The translations under genes were made by a program, and so were the position numbers. Positions 1 to 9,172 of a DNA stretch of 64,000 nt are shown in pieces. Within the stretch, counting starts at the first letter, position 1. Every line of letters begins with the position of its first letter. The stretch is from Pseudomonas fluorescens. Lineage in GTDB: Bacteria; Pseudomonadota; Gammaproteobacteria; Pseudomonadales; Pseudomonadaceae. The stretch spans positions 186,001 through 250,000 of the forward strand of contig NZ_CABVIY010000010.1 in the NCBI RefSeq assembly GCF_902498195.1. Direction: 5' to 3'. Under the pieces are notes generated by a model, which did not search any database, was not told where the DNA came from, and saw nothing but the letters and a program-made list of their open reading frames with translations.

Positions 1-1368
1 GGCGGTGCGCACGCTTTCTTCGAGCATCAGCCGCGAGCGCGCGCGACCGTTCATTTCGTGATCATAGAAGCGGTACTGCTGGCGCCCGGCGCGCTTGGCT
101 TCGTACATGGCGATGTCGGAGGCTCGCAGCAAACCGTCGAGGTTGGCTCCACATTCCGGGTAGGTGGCGATGCCGATGCTGGCGCCCAAGGCGATATCCA
201 GGCCGTCGATTTGCTGACAGATCGACACGCGTTCTATCAGTTTCTCGGCAATCTTGGCCGCTTGCTCGGGAAACTCCAGGTCCAACAACGCGGTGAATTC
301 GTCGCCGCCCATGCGCGCCAGAATGTCGAAAGGCCGCAAACAGGCTTTCAACTGCTCGGAGACCCAGCGCAAGACGCGATCGCCGGCATCGTGGCCCAGG
401 GAGTCGTTGACCCGCTTGAAGCCGTCGAGGTCCAGGTACATCAGGACCCAGACGCTGTCGGTTCGATCACCGCGCAGCAACAGGTTTTCCACGGTCTGGT
501 AAAAGCCACGGCGGTTGAGCAGCCCGGTCAGCGGGTCGGTGACGGCCTGGAATTCCAGCTGCTGATGCAGGTGCCGCACCACCGACATGTCCAGCACCGT
601 CACCACCATGGCGTGTTGTTCCGCGGGCAATGGCGCGCAAGACAGTGCGACGGGCACTTGTTGGCCAGGTGCGGTGCGCAGCAACGCATCGTGCAGGCGC
701 AGGGTTTCACCCCGTTTGTAACCGGCAAGCAGCTCGGAGTCGGCCCAGCTCGGGATATGCGGTTTCTGCATGAAATCCAGAAACGCCCGGCCTTGCAGCT
801 CTTGCACCGTGGCATTGAGCAGGCGCGACATCGCCGGGTTGGCAAAGCGGATCAGCCCGTCTTCATTCACCACCAGGATGCCTTCGGCCGCATTGTCCAG
901 CACCGAGGCATTGAAGGCGCGAGCGACCTCCAGATCATGACTCAGGCGCTGCAAGGCCCGGCGATTGCGCTGGTGCTCCAGCAGCGCCTGGACCTTGGGC
1001 TTGAGAATCTGCGGGTCGAATGGCTTGAACAGGTAGTCCACCGCGCCACTGGCATAGCCCTTGATCACGGCGTCCTGGGACTGCTCATTGGCAGTGAGGA
1101 AAATAATCGGCGTCAGGCGGGTCCGCTGGCTGCCGCGCATCAGGCGCGCCACCTCGAAACCGTCCATGCCCGGCATCTGCACGTCCAACAGCACCAGATC
1201 GACATCGTGTTCCAGCAACACGCTGAGCGCCTCGAAACCCGAGGCCGCCGTGATGACCTGCCAATCCTGGCGCTGCAGCAACGCGCGCATGCTGATCAGG
1301 TTCTCAGGGTAGTCGTCGACGATAAGTAACGTTGAACTGCCTTCATTGGGCGGGTGCGCGCATTCCAT
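1..1368 (-). CDS. Response regulator / diguanylate cyclase (REC-PAS-GGDEF), partial at left edge
   Basis: The reading frame stays open from the ATG at 1366-1368 to the window edge, giving 456 residues. It has an N-terminal receiver domain (acidic pair D18/D19, likely phospho-acceptor D62 in the LLDVQMPGMDG stretch, conserved Lys in YLFKPF), a PAS-like sensor region, and a GGDEF domain with an intact MGGDEF active site. An RPFD sequence five residues before GGDEF fits the c-di-GMP inhibitory I-site. The last visible residues resemble the linker that joins GGDEF to EAL in hybrid proteins, so a phosphodiesterase domain may lie off the edge. A GAGAAG ribosome binding site precedes the start. Role inferred: c-di-GMP turnover under phosphorelay control. 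The partner kinase is not visible. Confidence 0.85.
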   Translation of the reverse strand, partial: MECAHPPNEGSSTLLIVDDYPENLISMRALLQRQDWQVITAASGFEALSVLLEHDVDLVLLDVQMPGMDGFEVARLMRGSQRTRLTPIIFLTANEQSQDAVIKGYASGAVDYLFKPFDPQILKPKVQALLEHQRNRRALQRLSHDLEVARAFNASVLDNAAEGILVVNEDGLIRFANPAMSRLLNATVQELQGRAFLDFMQKPHIPSWADSELLAGYKRGETLRLHDALLRTAPGQQVPVALSCAPLPAEQHAMVVTVLDMSVVRHLHQQLEFQAVTDPLTGLLNRRGFYQTVENLLLRGDRTDSVWVLMYLDLDGFKRVNDSLGHDAGDRVLRWVSEQLKACLRPFDILARMGGDEFTALLDLEFPEQAAKIAEKLIERVSICQQIDGLDIALGASIGIATYPECGANLDGLLRASDIAMYEAKRAGRQQYRFYDHEMNGRARSRLMLEESVRTA

Positions 1369-1692
1369 GCTGCTTCTCTATGTTCGGGACGACAGGCCGG
1401 TTTCTCGTGAAAACCGGACAGATACTAAGCCTTCACTCTAGACCTGGATCCAGAAAAGCTGAAGGTGTCAGTACGCCATCATTTAACCAATGCGTTCAAT
1501 TGCCGACTAACGGTCACGCCTGAAAGCCACTAAAACCGGGGAAGGTGGCCTTTTAACAGGGTTTTGACGTCACCCATTTGTCCAGGCCAGCATTAACAAA
1601 AAACCCATCTACCCTTATAAAGGCCGGCTTCAAAGGCCCGTGCTAGAGCTTCTGGTACGTCCGTGCTGCAAAAATCCGTGGAAGCTTTACCT
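1369..1692. other. Intergenic region between divergent genes; no gene seen
   Basis: These 324 bases separate the GGDEF regulator (minus strand) from the alginate lyase gene (plus strand) and should hold both promoters. The only clear structure is a 7-bp inverted repeat, CCGGTTT / AAACCGG with a 7-base spacer, at 1397-1417, close to the regulator start. Short open frames here lack coding character and a convincing ribosome binding site. Confidence 0.5.
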
Positions 1693-2361
1693 ATGATCGA
1701 CCTCGCAAGCTGGAACCTCAGCGTTCCTGTCGGCAACCCGCCGTACACCGTTGAAACGGCCAAACTGGTCAAAGGCTTCAAGGATCAATATTTCCACTCC
1801 GACACCGGCACGCTGTTTTTCTGGTCGCCGGTGACCGGTTCTCGCACTGAAAACGCAATCTATCCGCGCACCGAACTGCGGGAAACCTACAGCAACGGCA
1901 CGCTGAAAAACTGGTACTACCCGGACGCGGACAACAGCCTGCGTGCCACCCTGACGGTGCAACAGGTGCCGAGTTCCGGCAAGATCGTCATAGGCCAGAT
2001 TCATGCCTATGAAAGCCAAAAGCCCTTGGTCAAGCTCGAGTACCAATACAAGACCAAGACCCAGAGCGGCAACATCGTCGCCAAGGTACGCATGCACCCC
2101 GATGACGATGAAGGGCGCGTCATCACCATCGCCACCGGCGTGAAACTGGACCGCGAATTCTCCTACCTGATCCACCTCAGCCCTGGTGGCGCGCTGGGCC
2201 TCAGCGCCGCCGGGTATCAGTGGGATACCAAGATCAGCGCCACCTGGCGGGTCAAGCCGTTGTACTTCAAGGCGGGGGTCTATGTGCAGGACAACACCGG
2301 GTACACCAGTGAGGGTGGGAAGGTGACGTTCAGCAAGCTGGATATTGATCACGATAAGTAG
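1693..2361 (+). CDS. Alginate lyase, polysaccharide lyase family 7 (alginate_lyase2)
   Basis: This 222-residue protein carries the three PL7 signatures in order: RTELRE near residue 55, GQIHAYE near residue 100 and YFKAGVYVQ near residue 200. These contain the Arg, Gln/His and Tyr residues used for beta-elimination. PL7 enzymes cleave alginate between mannuronate and guluronate units. No signal peptide is visible: the protein starts MIDLASWNLSVPVG and goes straight into the lyase fold, so the usual periplasmic or secreted location is not supported. The ATG at 1693 is preferred over an upstream GTG at 1663 because the family fold begins right after it. It is a single gene between a divergent regulator and a REP doublet. 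Confidence 0.88.
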   Translation: MIDLASWNLSVPVGNPPYTVETAKLVKGFKDQYFHSDTGTLFFWSPVTGSRTENAIYPRTELRETYSNGTLKNWYYPDADNSLRATLTVQQVPSSGKIVIGQIHAYESQKPLVKLEYQYKTKTQSGNIVAKVRMHPDDDEGRVITIATGVKLDREFSYLIHLSPGGALGLSAAGYQWDTKISATWRVKPLYFKAGVYVQDNTGYTSEGGKVTFSKLDIDHDK

Positions 2362-2369
2362 TTGACCCC

Positions 2370-2459
2370 TGTGGGAGCGAGCCTGCTCGCGAAAGCGGTG
2401 TGTCAACCGGCATCAATGTTGACTGTGAAAACGCATTCGCGAGCAGGCTCGCTCCCACA
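2370..2459. repeat. REP doublet (GTGGGAGCGAGCCTGCTCGCGAA family)
   Basis: Two inverted REP copies flank a spacer of about 40 bases (REPIN arrangement). This copy is the GAGCCTGCTC variant of the window's main family. It lies between the convergent alginate lyase and fba genes. Confidence 0.9.
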
Positions 2460-2491
2460 ATGGCCGCATCCGGTCGTGAATCTTAAGGCAT

Positions 2492-2519
2492 AAAAAACCC
2501 GCATTTCTGCGGGTTTTTT
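2492..2519 (-). terminator. Rho-independent terminator downstream of fba
   Basis: A stem of AACCCGCA / TGCGGGTT is bracketed by A-run and T-run, so it can work on both strands. It lies 22 bases beyond the fba stop. Confidence 0.88.
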
Positions 2520-2541
2520 GTGAAGCTAAAACGCTTGGGTC

Positions 2542-3606
2542 TTAGTTGACCTTGGCGTTCAACTCACCTTTGAGGTAACGCTGATACATCCCTTCCAGGG
2601 AGATCGGCTTGATCTTCGAAGCGTTGCCGGCGGTGCCGAAGGCTTCGTAGCGCGCGATGCACACGTCACGCATGGCCGTCACGGTAGCGCCGAAGAATTT
2701 ACGCGGGTCGAATTCGCTCGGGTTGGTGGCCATCAGGCGACGCATCGCGCCGGTGGATGCCAGGCGCAGGTCGGTGTCGATGTTGACCTTGCGCACGCCG
2801 TGCTTGATGCCTTCGACGATTTCTTCAACCGGTACGCCGTAGGTCTCTTTGATGTCGCCGCCGTACTGGTTGATGATCGCCAGCCACTCTTGCGGAACCG
2901 AAGACGAACCGTGCATCACCAGGTGGGTGTTCGGGATGCGCTTGTGGATTTCCTTGATGCGGTCGATCGCCAGCACGTCGCCGGTTGGTGGCTTGGTGAA
3001 CTTGTAGGCGCCGTGGCTGGTGCCGATGGCGATGGCCAGGGCATCGACCTGGGTGCGCTTGACGAAGTCAGCCGCTTCCTCAGGGTCGGTCAGCATCTGG
3101 CTGTGGTCCAGAACGCCTTCGGCGCCGATACCGTCTTCTTCACCGGCCATGCCGGTTTCCAGCGAACCCAGGCAACCCAGCTCGCCTTCTACCGAAACGC
3201 CGCAGGCGTGAGCCATGGCCACGGTCTGTTGGGTCACACGGACGTTGTAATCGTAGTCGGTCGGGGTCTTGCCGTCTTCGCCCAGGGAACCGTCCATCAT
3301 CACCGAGCTGAAGCCCAGCTGGATGGAGCGCTGGCAGACGTCAGGGCTGGTGCCGTGGTCCTGGTGCATGCACACCGGGATGTGCGGGAATTCTTCGATG
3401 GCCGCCAGGATCAGGTGGCGCAGGAACGGTGCACCGGCGTATTTGCGAGCACCGGCCGACGCCTGGACGATCACCGGGGAGTCAGTCTTGTCAGCGGCTT
3501 CCATGATGGCGCGCATCTGCTCAAGGTTGTTGACGTTGAAAGCTGGAACGCCATAGCCGAACTCGGCTGCGTGGTCCAGCATCTGGCGCATGCTGATAAG
3601 TGCCAT
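2542..3606 (-). CDS. fba: Fructose-bisphosphate aldolase, class II (CbbA/Fba type)
   Basis: The 354-residue enzyme interconverts fructose-1,6-bisphosphate with dihydroxyacetone phosphate and glyceraldehyde-3-phosphate in the cytoplasm. Class II features are visible: CMHQDHG (zinc ligand His with catalytic Asp), the MMDGS strand, the VEGELG stretch, and later glycine-rich GTSHGAYKF and HGSSSVP segments that bind phosphate and metal. The length fits the CbbA-like subtype. It is the last of the tkt-epd-pgk-fba series. A 253-base gap holding a REP doublet separates it from the lipoprotein genes upstream, so it may have its own promoter. A strong terminator follows. Confidence 0.96.
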   Translation of the reverse strand: MALISMRQMLDHAAEFGYGVPAFNVNNLEQMRAIMEAADKTDSPVIVQASAGARKYAGAPFLRHLILAAIEEFPHIPVCMHQDHGTSPDVCQRSIQLGFSSVMMDGSLGEDGKTPTDYDYNVRVTQQTVAMAHACGVSVEGELGCLGSLETGMAGEEDGIGAEGVLDHSQMLTDPEEAADFVKRTQVDALAIAIGTSHGAYKFTKPPTGDVLAIDRIKEIHKRIPNTHLVMHGSSSVPQEWLAIINQYGGDIKETYGVPVEEIVEGIKHGVRKVNIDTDLRLASTGAMRRLMATNPSEFDPRKFFGATVTAMRDVCIARYEAFGTAGNASKIKPISLEGMYQRYLKGELNAKVN

Positions 3607-3750
3607 TGTGTGTGTCTCTCCCGGTTGAGGGTCGTTAATCGTGCCAGCCTGCCGGAGCGGCGGCGGCTATTCAAGTGATTGCAGATCGGGGGTTGAGCCC
3701 GGGCTGCGAATTCGGTGTTGCCAAAATCCAAAGTGCTGCACTGACCCTTT

Positions 3751-3839
3751 GTGGGAGCGGGCTTGCTCGCGAATGCGGTGTGTCAAACAACAATAATGTT
3801 GACTGATACACCGCATTCGCGAGCAAGCCCGCTCCCACA
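3751..3839. repeat. REP doublet (GTGGGAGCGGGCTTGCTCGCGAA family)
   Basis: Two near-perfect inverted REP copies lie between the fba start and the MliC-like lipoprotein gene. The spacer (GCGGTGTGTCAAAC...) closely resembles that of the 2370-2459 doublet. Confidence 0.92.
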
Positions 3840-3859
3840 CTGGGGCAGTGGCGTGTCCA

Positions 3860-4192
3860 TTACTGTGCCTTACAGCCGCGGCCAATCAAATCATTGGTGG
3901 CGACCCAATAAACCAGGCCTTCCTCGCCTTTGACGTGAAACGCCAACATGTTGTCGCTGTACAGCGAACCCGACGCACCCGGCTCTTGCTTCAAGCGGTA
4001 GACCTGATCCGCGCCACCCAGTCGCACATCGACTTCGCTGCGACTGTCATTGGCGTAGCGCCAGAGCACTTTGGCCTGGCTGTCGCAGGTCCAGGTGGTC
4101 CAATTGTCTGCCGGGGCAGACGACTGGAACGGGTTCAAGTTAGCGCAACCGGCCAACAGCGCCAGCGCCGTAACCGCGATAAATCCTTTCAT
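3860..4192 (-). CDS. MliC-like (C-type lysozyme inhibitor family) lipoprotein
   Basis: This 110-residue protein has a lipoprotein signal (MKGFIAVTALALLAGC, lipobox LAGC with Cys at 15). The mature part matches the MliC pattern: WTCDSQAKVLWRYAND, then ASGSLYSDNMLAFHVKGEE and a C-terminal Cys. The two cysteines of the mature domain probably form the family disulfide. MliC proteins sit in the outer membrane and block host C-type lysozyme, but this copy is divergent and inhibition is inferred only. A GAGGAA ribosome binding site supports the start at 4192 rather than the longer frame. It lies in the carbon-metabolism gene series, 56 bases after another small lipoprotein gene. Confidence 0.72.
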   Translation of the reverse strand: MKGFIAVTALALLAGCANLNPFQSSAPADNWTTWTCDSQAKVLWRYANDSRSEVDVRLGGADQVYRLKQEPGASGSLYSDNMLAFHVKGEEGLVYWVATNDLIGRGCKAQ

Positions 4193-4248
4193 CCGTGTTC
4201 CTCGACCGACAGCGTGCACCGCCGGCCCTGAATAAAGAGTCAGACCCG

Positions 4249-4470
4249 TCAAGGGCAACCATGTTCCTTGCCCGGGGTCTGTGTCTCGTATTTGTCCAGG
4301 CCGTCAGGTCCGGAACGCTTGTTGAGCACCGGATTGGTTTCCGCCTGCCAATCGGCCTGGTAGCAACCTTTATCCCGCGCAGGCGTCTCGGGTACCTCCG
4401 GGGCTTTCGGGCTACTCCCGCAAGCTGCCAGCGAACCCGCGACGATCAACAGCGCTAACGTCTTGACCAT
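4249..4470 (-). CDS. Small hypothetical lipoprotein
   Basis: This 73-residue protein begins MVKTLALLIVAGSLAAC, a lipoprotein signal with Cys at 17. The short mature part is polar and Pro/Lys-rich, with a second and third Cys (KGCYQAD and the C-terminal HGCP). AGGGAG precedes the ATG at 4470. It starts 34 bases after the pgk stop, so it is probably co-transcribed with pgk. I do not recognise its function. The Cys pair may form a disulfide in the periplasm. Confidence 0.68.
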   Translation of the reverse strand: MVKTLALLIVAGSLAACGSSPKAPEVPETPARDKGCYQADWQAETNPVLNKRSGPDGLDKYETQTPGKEHGCP

Positions 4471-4504
4471 GAGAACACTCCCTTGCCTGGTCAAACGGGC
4501 AGCC

Positions 4505-5668
4505 TCAGGCCTTTGCACGGCTTTCCAGGACTTCAACGGCTGGCAGCACCTTGCCTTCGACGAATTCGAGGAACGCGCCGCCGCCGGTAGAAATGTAGGA
4601 GATTTGCTCACCCACGCCATATTTGTCGATGGCCGCCAGGGTGTCGCCACCGCCAGCAATGGAGAACGCCGAGCTGTCCGCGATGGCCTGGGCCAGGACT
4701 TTGGTGCCGTTACCGAACTGGTCGAACTCGAACACGCCAACCGGACCGTTCCACAGGATGGTCTTCGACGACTTCAGCAGGTCGGCGAAATTCGCCGCGG
4801 TCTGCGGGCCGATGTCCAGGATCATGTCGTCGGCCGCGACGTCCGCGATCAGCTTCACAGTGGCCTCGGCGCTTTCGGCGAATTCCTTGGCAACCACCAC
4901 GTCCACCGGCAGCGGAACGCTGACCTTGGCGGCAATGGCGCGAGCGGTGTCCAGCAGGTCAGGCTCGTACAGGGATTTGCCGACCGGGTGGCCCGCAGCG
5001 GCCAGGAAAGTGTTGGCGATGCCGCCACCGACGATCAGCTGGTCGCAGATCTGGCTCAGGCTGTTGAGCACGTCGAGTTTGGTCGACACCTTGGAGCCGG
5101 CAACAATGGCGGCCATTGGCTTGGCCGGTGCGCCCAGGGCCTTGCCCAGTGCGTCCAGCTCGGCGGCCAGCAAGGGGCCTGCGGCAGCGACTTTGGCGAA
5201 CTTGGCTACACCATGCGTCGAACCCTCGGCGCGGTGCGCCGTGCCGAAGGCGTCCATCACGAACACGTCGCACAGGGCGGCGTATTGCTTGGCCAGCTCA
5301 TCGGCGTTCTTTTTCTCGCCCTTGTTGAAGCGCACGTTTTCGAACAGCACGATGTCGCCGGCCTTGACGTCGACGCCACCCAGGTAGTCAGCCACCAGTG
5401 GCACTTCACGGCCCAGGGCGCGGCTCAGGTAGTCGGCGACTGGCTTGAGGCTGTTCTCGGCGGAGAATTCGCCTTCGGTCGGACGGCCAAGGTGCGAGCA
5501 AACCATCACTGCCGCGCCTTTTTCCAGGGCCAGCTTGATGGTCGGCAGCGAAGCCAGGATTCGCGCATCGCTGGTGACAACACCGTCCTTGACTGGGACG
5601 TTGAGGTCTTCGCGGATCAGTACGCGCTTACCTTGCAGATCGAGGTCGGTCATCTTCAACACGGTCAT
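4505..5668 (-). CDS. pgk: Phosphoglycerate kinase
   Basis: This 387-residue protein has the usual bacterial PGK length. It transfers phosphate between 1,3-bisphosphoglycerate and ADP in glycolysis/gluconeogenesis. Visible motifs: [10 protein letters not shown] at the N-terminus, SHLGRPTEG (triose-binding), [14 protein letters not shown], and the C-terminal nucleotide site [12 protein letters not shown] with [10 protein letters not shown]. The ATG at 5668 is chosen because the family begins with the [12 protein letters not shown] stretch; the longer frame adds 31 residues without homology. It follows epd by 25 bases, so the two form an operon as in other gamma-proteobacteria. Confidence 0.97.
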   Translation of the reverse strand: MTVLKMTDLDLQGKRVLIREDLNVPVKDGVVTSDARILASLPTIKLALEKGAAVMVCSHLGRPTEGEFSAENSLKPVADYLSRALGREVPLVADYLGGVDVKAGDIVLFENVRFNKGEKKNADELAKQYAALCDVFVMDAFGTAHRAEGSTHGVAKFAKVAAAGPLLAAELDALGKALGAPAKPMAAIVAGSKVSTKLDVLNSLSQICDQLIVGGGIANTFLAAAGHPVGKSLYEPDLLDTARAIAAKVSVPLPVDVVVAKEFAESAEATVKLIADVAADDMILDIGPQTAANFADLLKSSKTILWNGPVGVFEFDQFGNGTKVLAQAIADSSAFSIAGGGDTLAAIDKYGVGEQISYISTGGGAFLEFVEGKVLPAVEVLESRAKA

Positions 5669-5693
5669 GGGTCGCATTTCCTGGGTTACTGAT

Positions 5694-6749
5694 TTAGAGA
5701 GCAGATGTTGGAGTCGCTGTTTGCAGATAGTGCTCTGCAACGTCCAGCATTCGGTTGGCAAAACCCCATTCGTTGTCGAACCAGGCCAGGATGTTCACCA
5801 GCCGGGGGCCGGAAACGCGGGTCTGACTGGCATCGACGATCGCCGAATGTGGGTCGTGGTTAAAATCACAGCTCGCATGAGGCAACTCGGTATAGGCCAG
5901 GAGGCCTTTGAGCGGGCCGCTGGAGGCAGCCTCGCGCAAGATCCGGTTGACCTCGGCGGCGTCGGTGTCACTCACGGTCTGCATCGTGATATCGAGGCAA
6001 GACACGTTCACCGTCGGCACGCGTACGGCTTTGGCCTGAATTCGCCCGGCAAGTTCCGGCAACAGGCGTTCGATACCACGCGCCAGACCGGTGGACACCG
6101 GGATCACCGACTGAAATGCCGAACGGGTGCGGCGCAGGTCTTCGTGGTGATAGGCGTCGATCACCGGCTGGTCGTTCATCGCCGAGTGGATCGTGGTGAT
6201 CGACACGTATTCCAGGCCGATGGCCTGGTCCAGCAGGCGCAACAGCGGCACGCCGCAGTTGGTGGTGCAGGAGGCGTTGGACACCAGCAGCTCGTCGCCG
6301 GTCAGGCAGTCCTGGTTCACGCCGTAGACGATGGTGGCGTCGACATCCGACTCGCTGGCCATCGGTTGGGAGAACAACACCCGTGGCGCGCCGGCGTCGA
6401 GAAACCGCTGGCCGTCCGCACGCGTGTGATAGGCACCGGAGCATTCCAGCACCAGATCGACGCCCAGCGACGCCCAATCGATGCCTTCGGGGGTGGCACT
6501 GCGCAGGACCTTCACGCAGTCGCCATTAATATGCAGACAATCGCCATCGACCTTCACCTCACCGGGAAAGCGCCCGTGGGTGGAGTCGAAGCGTGTCAGG
6601 TATTCGATGCTGGCCATGTCGGCCAGATCGTTGATCGCGACAATCTCGAACCCTGCCGCCGAGCCTCGCTCGAACAACGCACGCAAGACGCAACGACCAA
6701 TCCGGCCGTAGCCGTTGAGTGCAACTTTGTAGGGACGCGGTTGAGGCAT
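5694..6749 (-). CDS. epd: D-erythrose-4-phosphate dehydrogenase (GapB/Epd type)
   Basis: This 351-residue GAPDH-superfamily enzyme oxidises erythrose-4-phosphate to 4-phosphoerythronate, the first step toward pyridoxal phosphate. It has the Rossmann motif NGYGRIGR near residue 13, the catalytic Cys in SNASCTTNC and the C-terminal [12 protein letters not shown]. The long insert near residues 30-40 and the pairing tkt-epd-pgk favour Epd over glycolytic GapA. Transketolase just upstream makes its substrate. It could retain glyceraldehyde-3-phosphate activity; sequence alone does not settle this. Confidence 0.88.
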   Translation of the reverse strand: MPQPRPYKVALNGYGRIGRCVLRALFERGSAAGFEIVAINDLADMASIEYLTRFDSTHGRFPGEVKVDGDCLHINGDCVKVLRSATPEGIDWASLGVDLVLECSGAYHTRADGQRFLDAGAPRVLFSQPMASESDVDATIVYGVNQDCLTGDELLVSNASCTTNCGVPLLRLLDQAIGLEYVSITTIHSAMNDQPVIDAYHHEDLRRTRSAFQSVIPVSTGLARGIERLLPELAGRIQAKAVRVPTVNVSCLDITMQTVSDTDAAEVNRILREAASSGPLKGLLAYTELPHASCDFNHDPHSAIVDASQTRVSGPRLVNILAWFDNEWGFANRMLDVAEHYLQTATPTSAL

Positions 6750-6806
6750 GGGGGTTCTCGATTACCGTGTAGATTCAGTTACAGCAGCATCGCCCGGACC
6801 TCCACT

Positions 6807-6872
6807 TTCGCGAGCAAGCCCGCTCCCACAGGGAAATGCATTCCAACTGTGGGAGCGGGCTTGCTCGCGAAG
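6807..6872. repeat. REP doublet, tail-to-tail orientation
   Basis: TTCGCGAGCAAGCCCGCTCCCAC is followed, after about 18 bases, by the inverted copy. It lies between tkt and epd, which suggests tkt is not tightly coupled to epd. Confidence 0.92.
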
Positions 6873-6901
6873 GCGGCAGTCCAGACGATGCAACTTCTGG
6901 A

Positions 6902-8899
6902 TCAGTCTTCCAGCAGCTCTTCAGCCTGACCCAGGATGTTTTCCAGGGTGAAGCCGAACTCTTCGAACAAGGCAGGCGCAGGCGCCGACTCGCCGTAGGT
7001 GGTCATGCCGATCACGCGACCTTCCAGGCCGACGTACTTGTACCAGTAGTCCGCGTGGGAAGCCTCGATGGCGATACGGGCGCTGACCTGCAACGGCAGG
7101 ACCGATTGCTTGTAGCCGGCGTCCTGGGCATCGAACACGCTGGTGCAAGGCATGGACACGACGCGCACCTTGCGGCCCTGTTCGGTCAGCTTGTCGAAAG
7201 CCTGGACGGCCAGGCCGACTTCAGAACCGGTGGCGATCAGGATCAGCTCAGGCTCGCCGGCGCAGTCCTTCAGCACATAGCCGCCACGGTTGATGTCGGC
7301 GATCTGCAGGGCATTGCGAGTCTGGTGCTGCAGGTTCTGGCGCGAGAAGATCAGGGCCGAAGGACCGTCCTTGCGCTCCAGGGCGTACTTCCAGGACACC
7401 GCCGATTCGACGGCATCGGCCGGACGCCAGGTGTCGAGGTTCGGCGTGCAGCGCAGGCTGGCCAGTTGCTCGATCGGCTGGTGAGTCGGGCCGTCTTCGC
7501 CCAGACCGATGGAGTCGTGGGTGTAGACGTGGATCACGCGCTGCTTCATCAGCGCCGACATGCGCACGGCATTGCGGGCGTATTCCATGAACATCAGGAA
7601 GGTCGCGCCGTAAGGCACCAGGCCGCCGTGCAGGGCAACGCCGTTCATGATCGCGGTCATGCCGAATTCGCGCACGCCGTAATACATGTAGTTGCCGCTG
7701 GCGTCCTCGGCGGTGACGCCTTTGCAGCCTTTCCACAGGGTCAGGTTGGAACCGGCCAGGTCAGCCGAACCGCCGAGGAACTCAGGCAGCAGCGGGCCGA
7801 ACGCGTTCAGGGCGTTCTGGCTGGCTTTACGGCTGGCGATGGTTTCGCCCTTGGCCGCCACTTCGGCGATGTAGGCATCGGCCTTTTCGGCGAAGTCGGC
7901 CGGCAGCTCGCCGCTCAGACGACGAATCAGTTCATTGGCTTCGGCCGGGAACGCGGCGGAGTAGGCAGCGAAACGCTGATCCCACTCGGCTTCGACCGCA
8001 CGACCGGCTTCCTTGGCGTCCCACTCGGCATAAATGTCGGCCGGGATTTCGAATGGACCGTGGTTCCACTTCAGCGCAGCGCGGGTCAGGGCGATTTCCG
8101 CGTCACCCAGCGGGGCGCCGTGGCAATCTTCCTTGCCTTGCTTGTTCGGCGAACCGAAACCGATGGTGGTCTTGCAGCAGATCAGGGTTGGCTGATCGCT
8201 TTTGCGCGCCGTCTCGATGGCGGTCTTGATCTCTTCCGGGTCGTGACCGTCGACGTTGCGGATCACTTGCCAGTTGTAGGCTTCGAAACGCTTCGGCGTG
8301 TCATCGGTGAACCAGCCTTCGACTTCGCCGTCGATGGAGATGCCGTTGTCATCATAGAAGGCGATCAGCTTGCCCAGGCCCAGGGTGCCGGCCAGGGAGC
8401 CGACTTCGTGGGAAATGCCTTCCATCATGCAGCCATCACCCAGGAACACATAGGTGTGGTGATCGACGATGTTGTGGCCAGGGCGGTTGAATTGCGCCGC
8501 CAGAACTTTTTCAGCCAGGGCAAAACCCACGGCGTTGGCCAGGCCCTGACCCAATGGGCCAGTGGTGGTTTCAACACCCGGGGTGTAGCCGAGTTCCGGG
8601 TGACCCGGCGTGCGGCTGTGCAGTTGGCGGAATTGCTTCAGGTCATCGATCGACAGGTCGTAGCCGGTCAGGTGCAGCAACGAGTAGATCAGCATCGAGC
8701 CGTGACCGTTGGACAGCACGAAGCGGTCACGGTCGGCGAACGATGGATTGCTCGGGTTGTGCTTGAGGTAGTCGCGCCAAAGCACCTCGGCGATATCCGC
8801 CATACCCATAGGGGCACCGGGATGGCCGCTGTTGGCTTTTTGCACGGCATCCATGCTGAGGGCACGAATGGCGTTGGCACGCTCACGACGGCTAGGCAT
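6902..8899 (-). CDS. tkt: Transketolase
   Basis: The 665-residue enzyme moves two-carbon ketol units between sugar phosphates in the pentose phosphate pathway, using thiamine diphosphate. It shows [12 protein letters not shown] at the N-terminus, the ThDP/Mg motif [10 protein letters not shown]... ending near [21 protein letters not shown] (active-site loop) and the C-terminal ATGSEVGLA segment. Start at 8899 is supported by AGGAG seven bases upstream; the longer frame to 8962 has no ribosome binding site. It heads the carbon gene series and is divergent from the ArsR-methyltransferase regulator. A hairpin/T-run structure lies in its leader. Confidence 0.97.
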   Translation of the reverse strand: MPSRRERANAIRALSMDAVQKANSGHPGAPMGMADIAEVLWRDYLKHNPSNPSFADRDRFVLSNGHGSMLIYSLLHLTGYDLSIDDLKQFRQLHSRTPGHPELGYTPGVETTTGPLGQGLANAVGFALAEKVLAAQFNRPGHNIVDHHTYVFLGDGCMMEGISHEVGSLAGTLGLGKLIAFYDDNGISIDGEVEGWFTDDTPKRFEAYNWQVIRNVDGHDPEEIKTAIETARKSDQPTLICCKTTIGFGSPNKQGKEDCHGAPLGDAEIALTRAALKWNHGPFEIPADIYAEWDAKEAGRAVEAEWDQRFAAYSAAFPAEANELIRRLSGELPADFAEKADAYIAEVAAKGETIASRKASQNALNAFGPLLPEFLGGSADLAGSNLTLWKGCKGVTAEDASGNYMYYGVREFGMTAIMNGVALHGGLVPYGATFLMFMEYARNAVRMSALMKQRVIHVYTHDSIGLGEDGPTHQPIEQLASLRCTPNLDTWRPADAVESAVSWKYALERKDGPSALIFSRQNLQHQTRNALQIADINRGGYVLKDCAGEPELILIATGSEVGLAVQAFDKLTEQGRKVRVVSMPCTSVFDAQDAGYKQSVLPLQVSARIAIEASHADYWYKYVGLEGRVIGMTTYGESAPAPALFEEFGFTLENILGQAEELLED

Positions 8900-8949
8900 C
8901 GCTGTTCTCCTGCGGGTTCTGAATCGAGAGTGAATAAAACGAAACGGAA

Positions 8950-8986
8950 AAAAGGCGAGCATTTTCCCTCACCGAGCCGCCTCGGG
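8950..8986 (-). other. Candidate leader hairpin upstream of tkt
   Basis: Read on the minus strand, CCGAG-GCGG-CTCGG (8972-8985) is a perfect 5-bp stem with a 4-base loop. About 20 bases later comes CGCC followed by six T. The element is 50-90 bases before the tkt start and could affect leader folding. No known riboswitch is recognised. Confidence 0.3.
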
Positions 8987-9104
8987 GCAATGACAGATAG
9001 TCATCTGAAGGCGTTTTTCCAATCGATAACGACGGTTTCGCCTGGTGAAACCTTTCCGCCATCCGTTTGTTGACTGAAGCTGACGCTGAGAAGTGCCATC
9101 TATC

Positions 9105-9134
9105 GAGCAATATCAAAACTTTTTGATATTGCTC
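9105..9134. promoter_or_regulatory. Perfect 14+14 bp palindrome, probable operator of the adjacent ArsR-type regulator
   Basis: GAGCAATATCAAAA is followed by CT and then the exact reverse complement TTTTGATATTGCTC. It is 38 bases before the regulator start and 205 bases before the divergent tkt start. Its size and symmetry fit a dimeric winged-helix regulator binding its own promoter, here the one serving the regulator and metK. Confidence 0.7.
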
Positions 9135-9172
9135 TTGCGATGCTTCCGAGGCGTGACTAGACTGCCGGCCTT

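Noticed and set aside
1332-1523. A 63-codon open frame next to the left-edge regulator
   Set aside because: It overlaps the regulator start and its promoter region and shows no coding character.
4463-5692. A 409-codon open frame opposite pgk
   Set aside because: It is antisense to phosphoglycerate kinase, whose motifs are unmistakable.
6807-6872. REP arrays considered as a CRISPR array
   Set aside because: The repeats are inverted pairs scattered singly between genes, not direct repeats with regular spacers, and no cas gene is present.
6836-9073. A 745-codon open frame opposite tkt
   Set aside because: tkt on the other strand has all transketolase motifs and a good ribosome binding site; this frame is its shadow.
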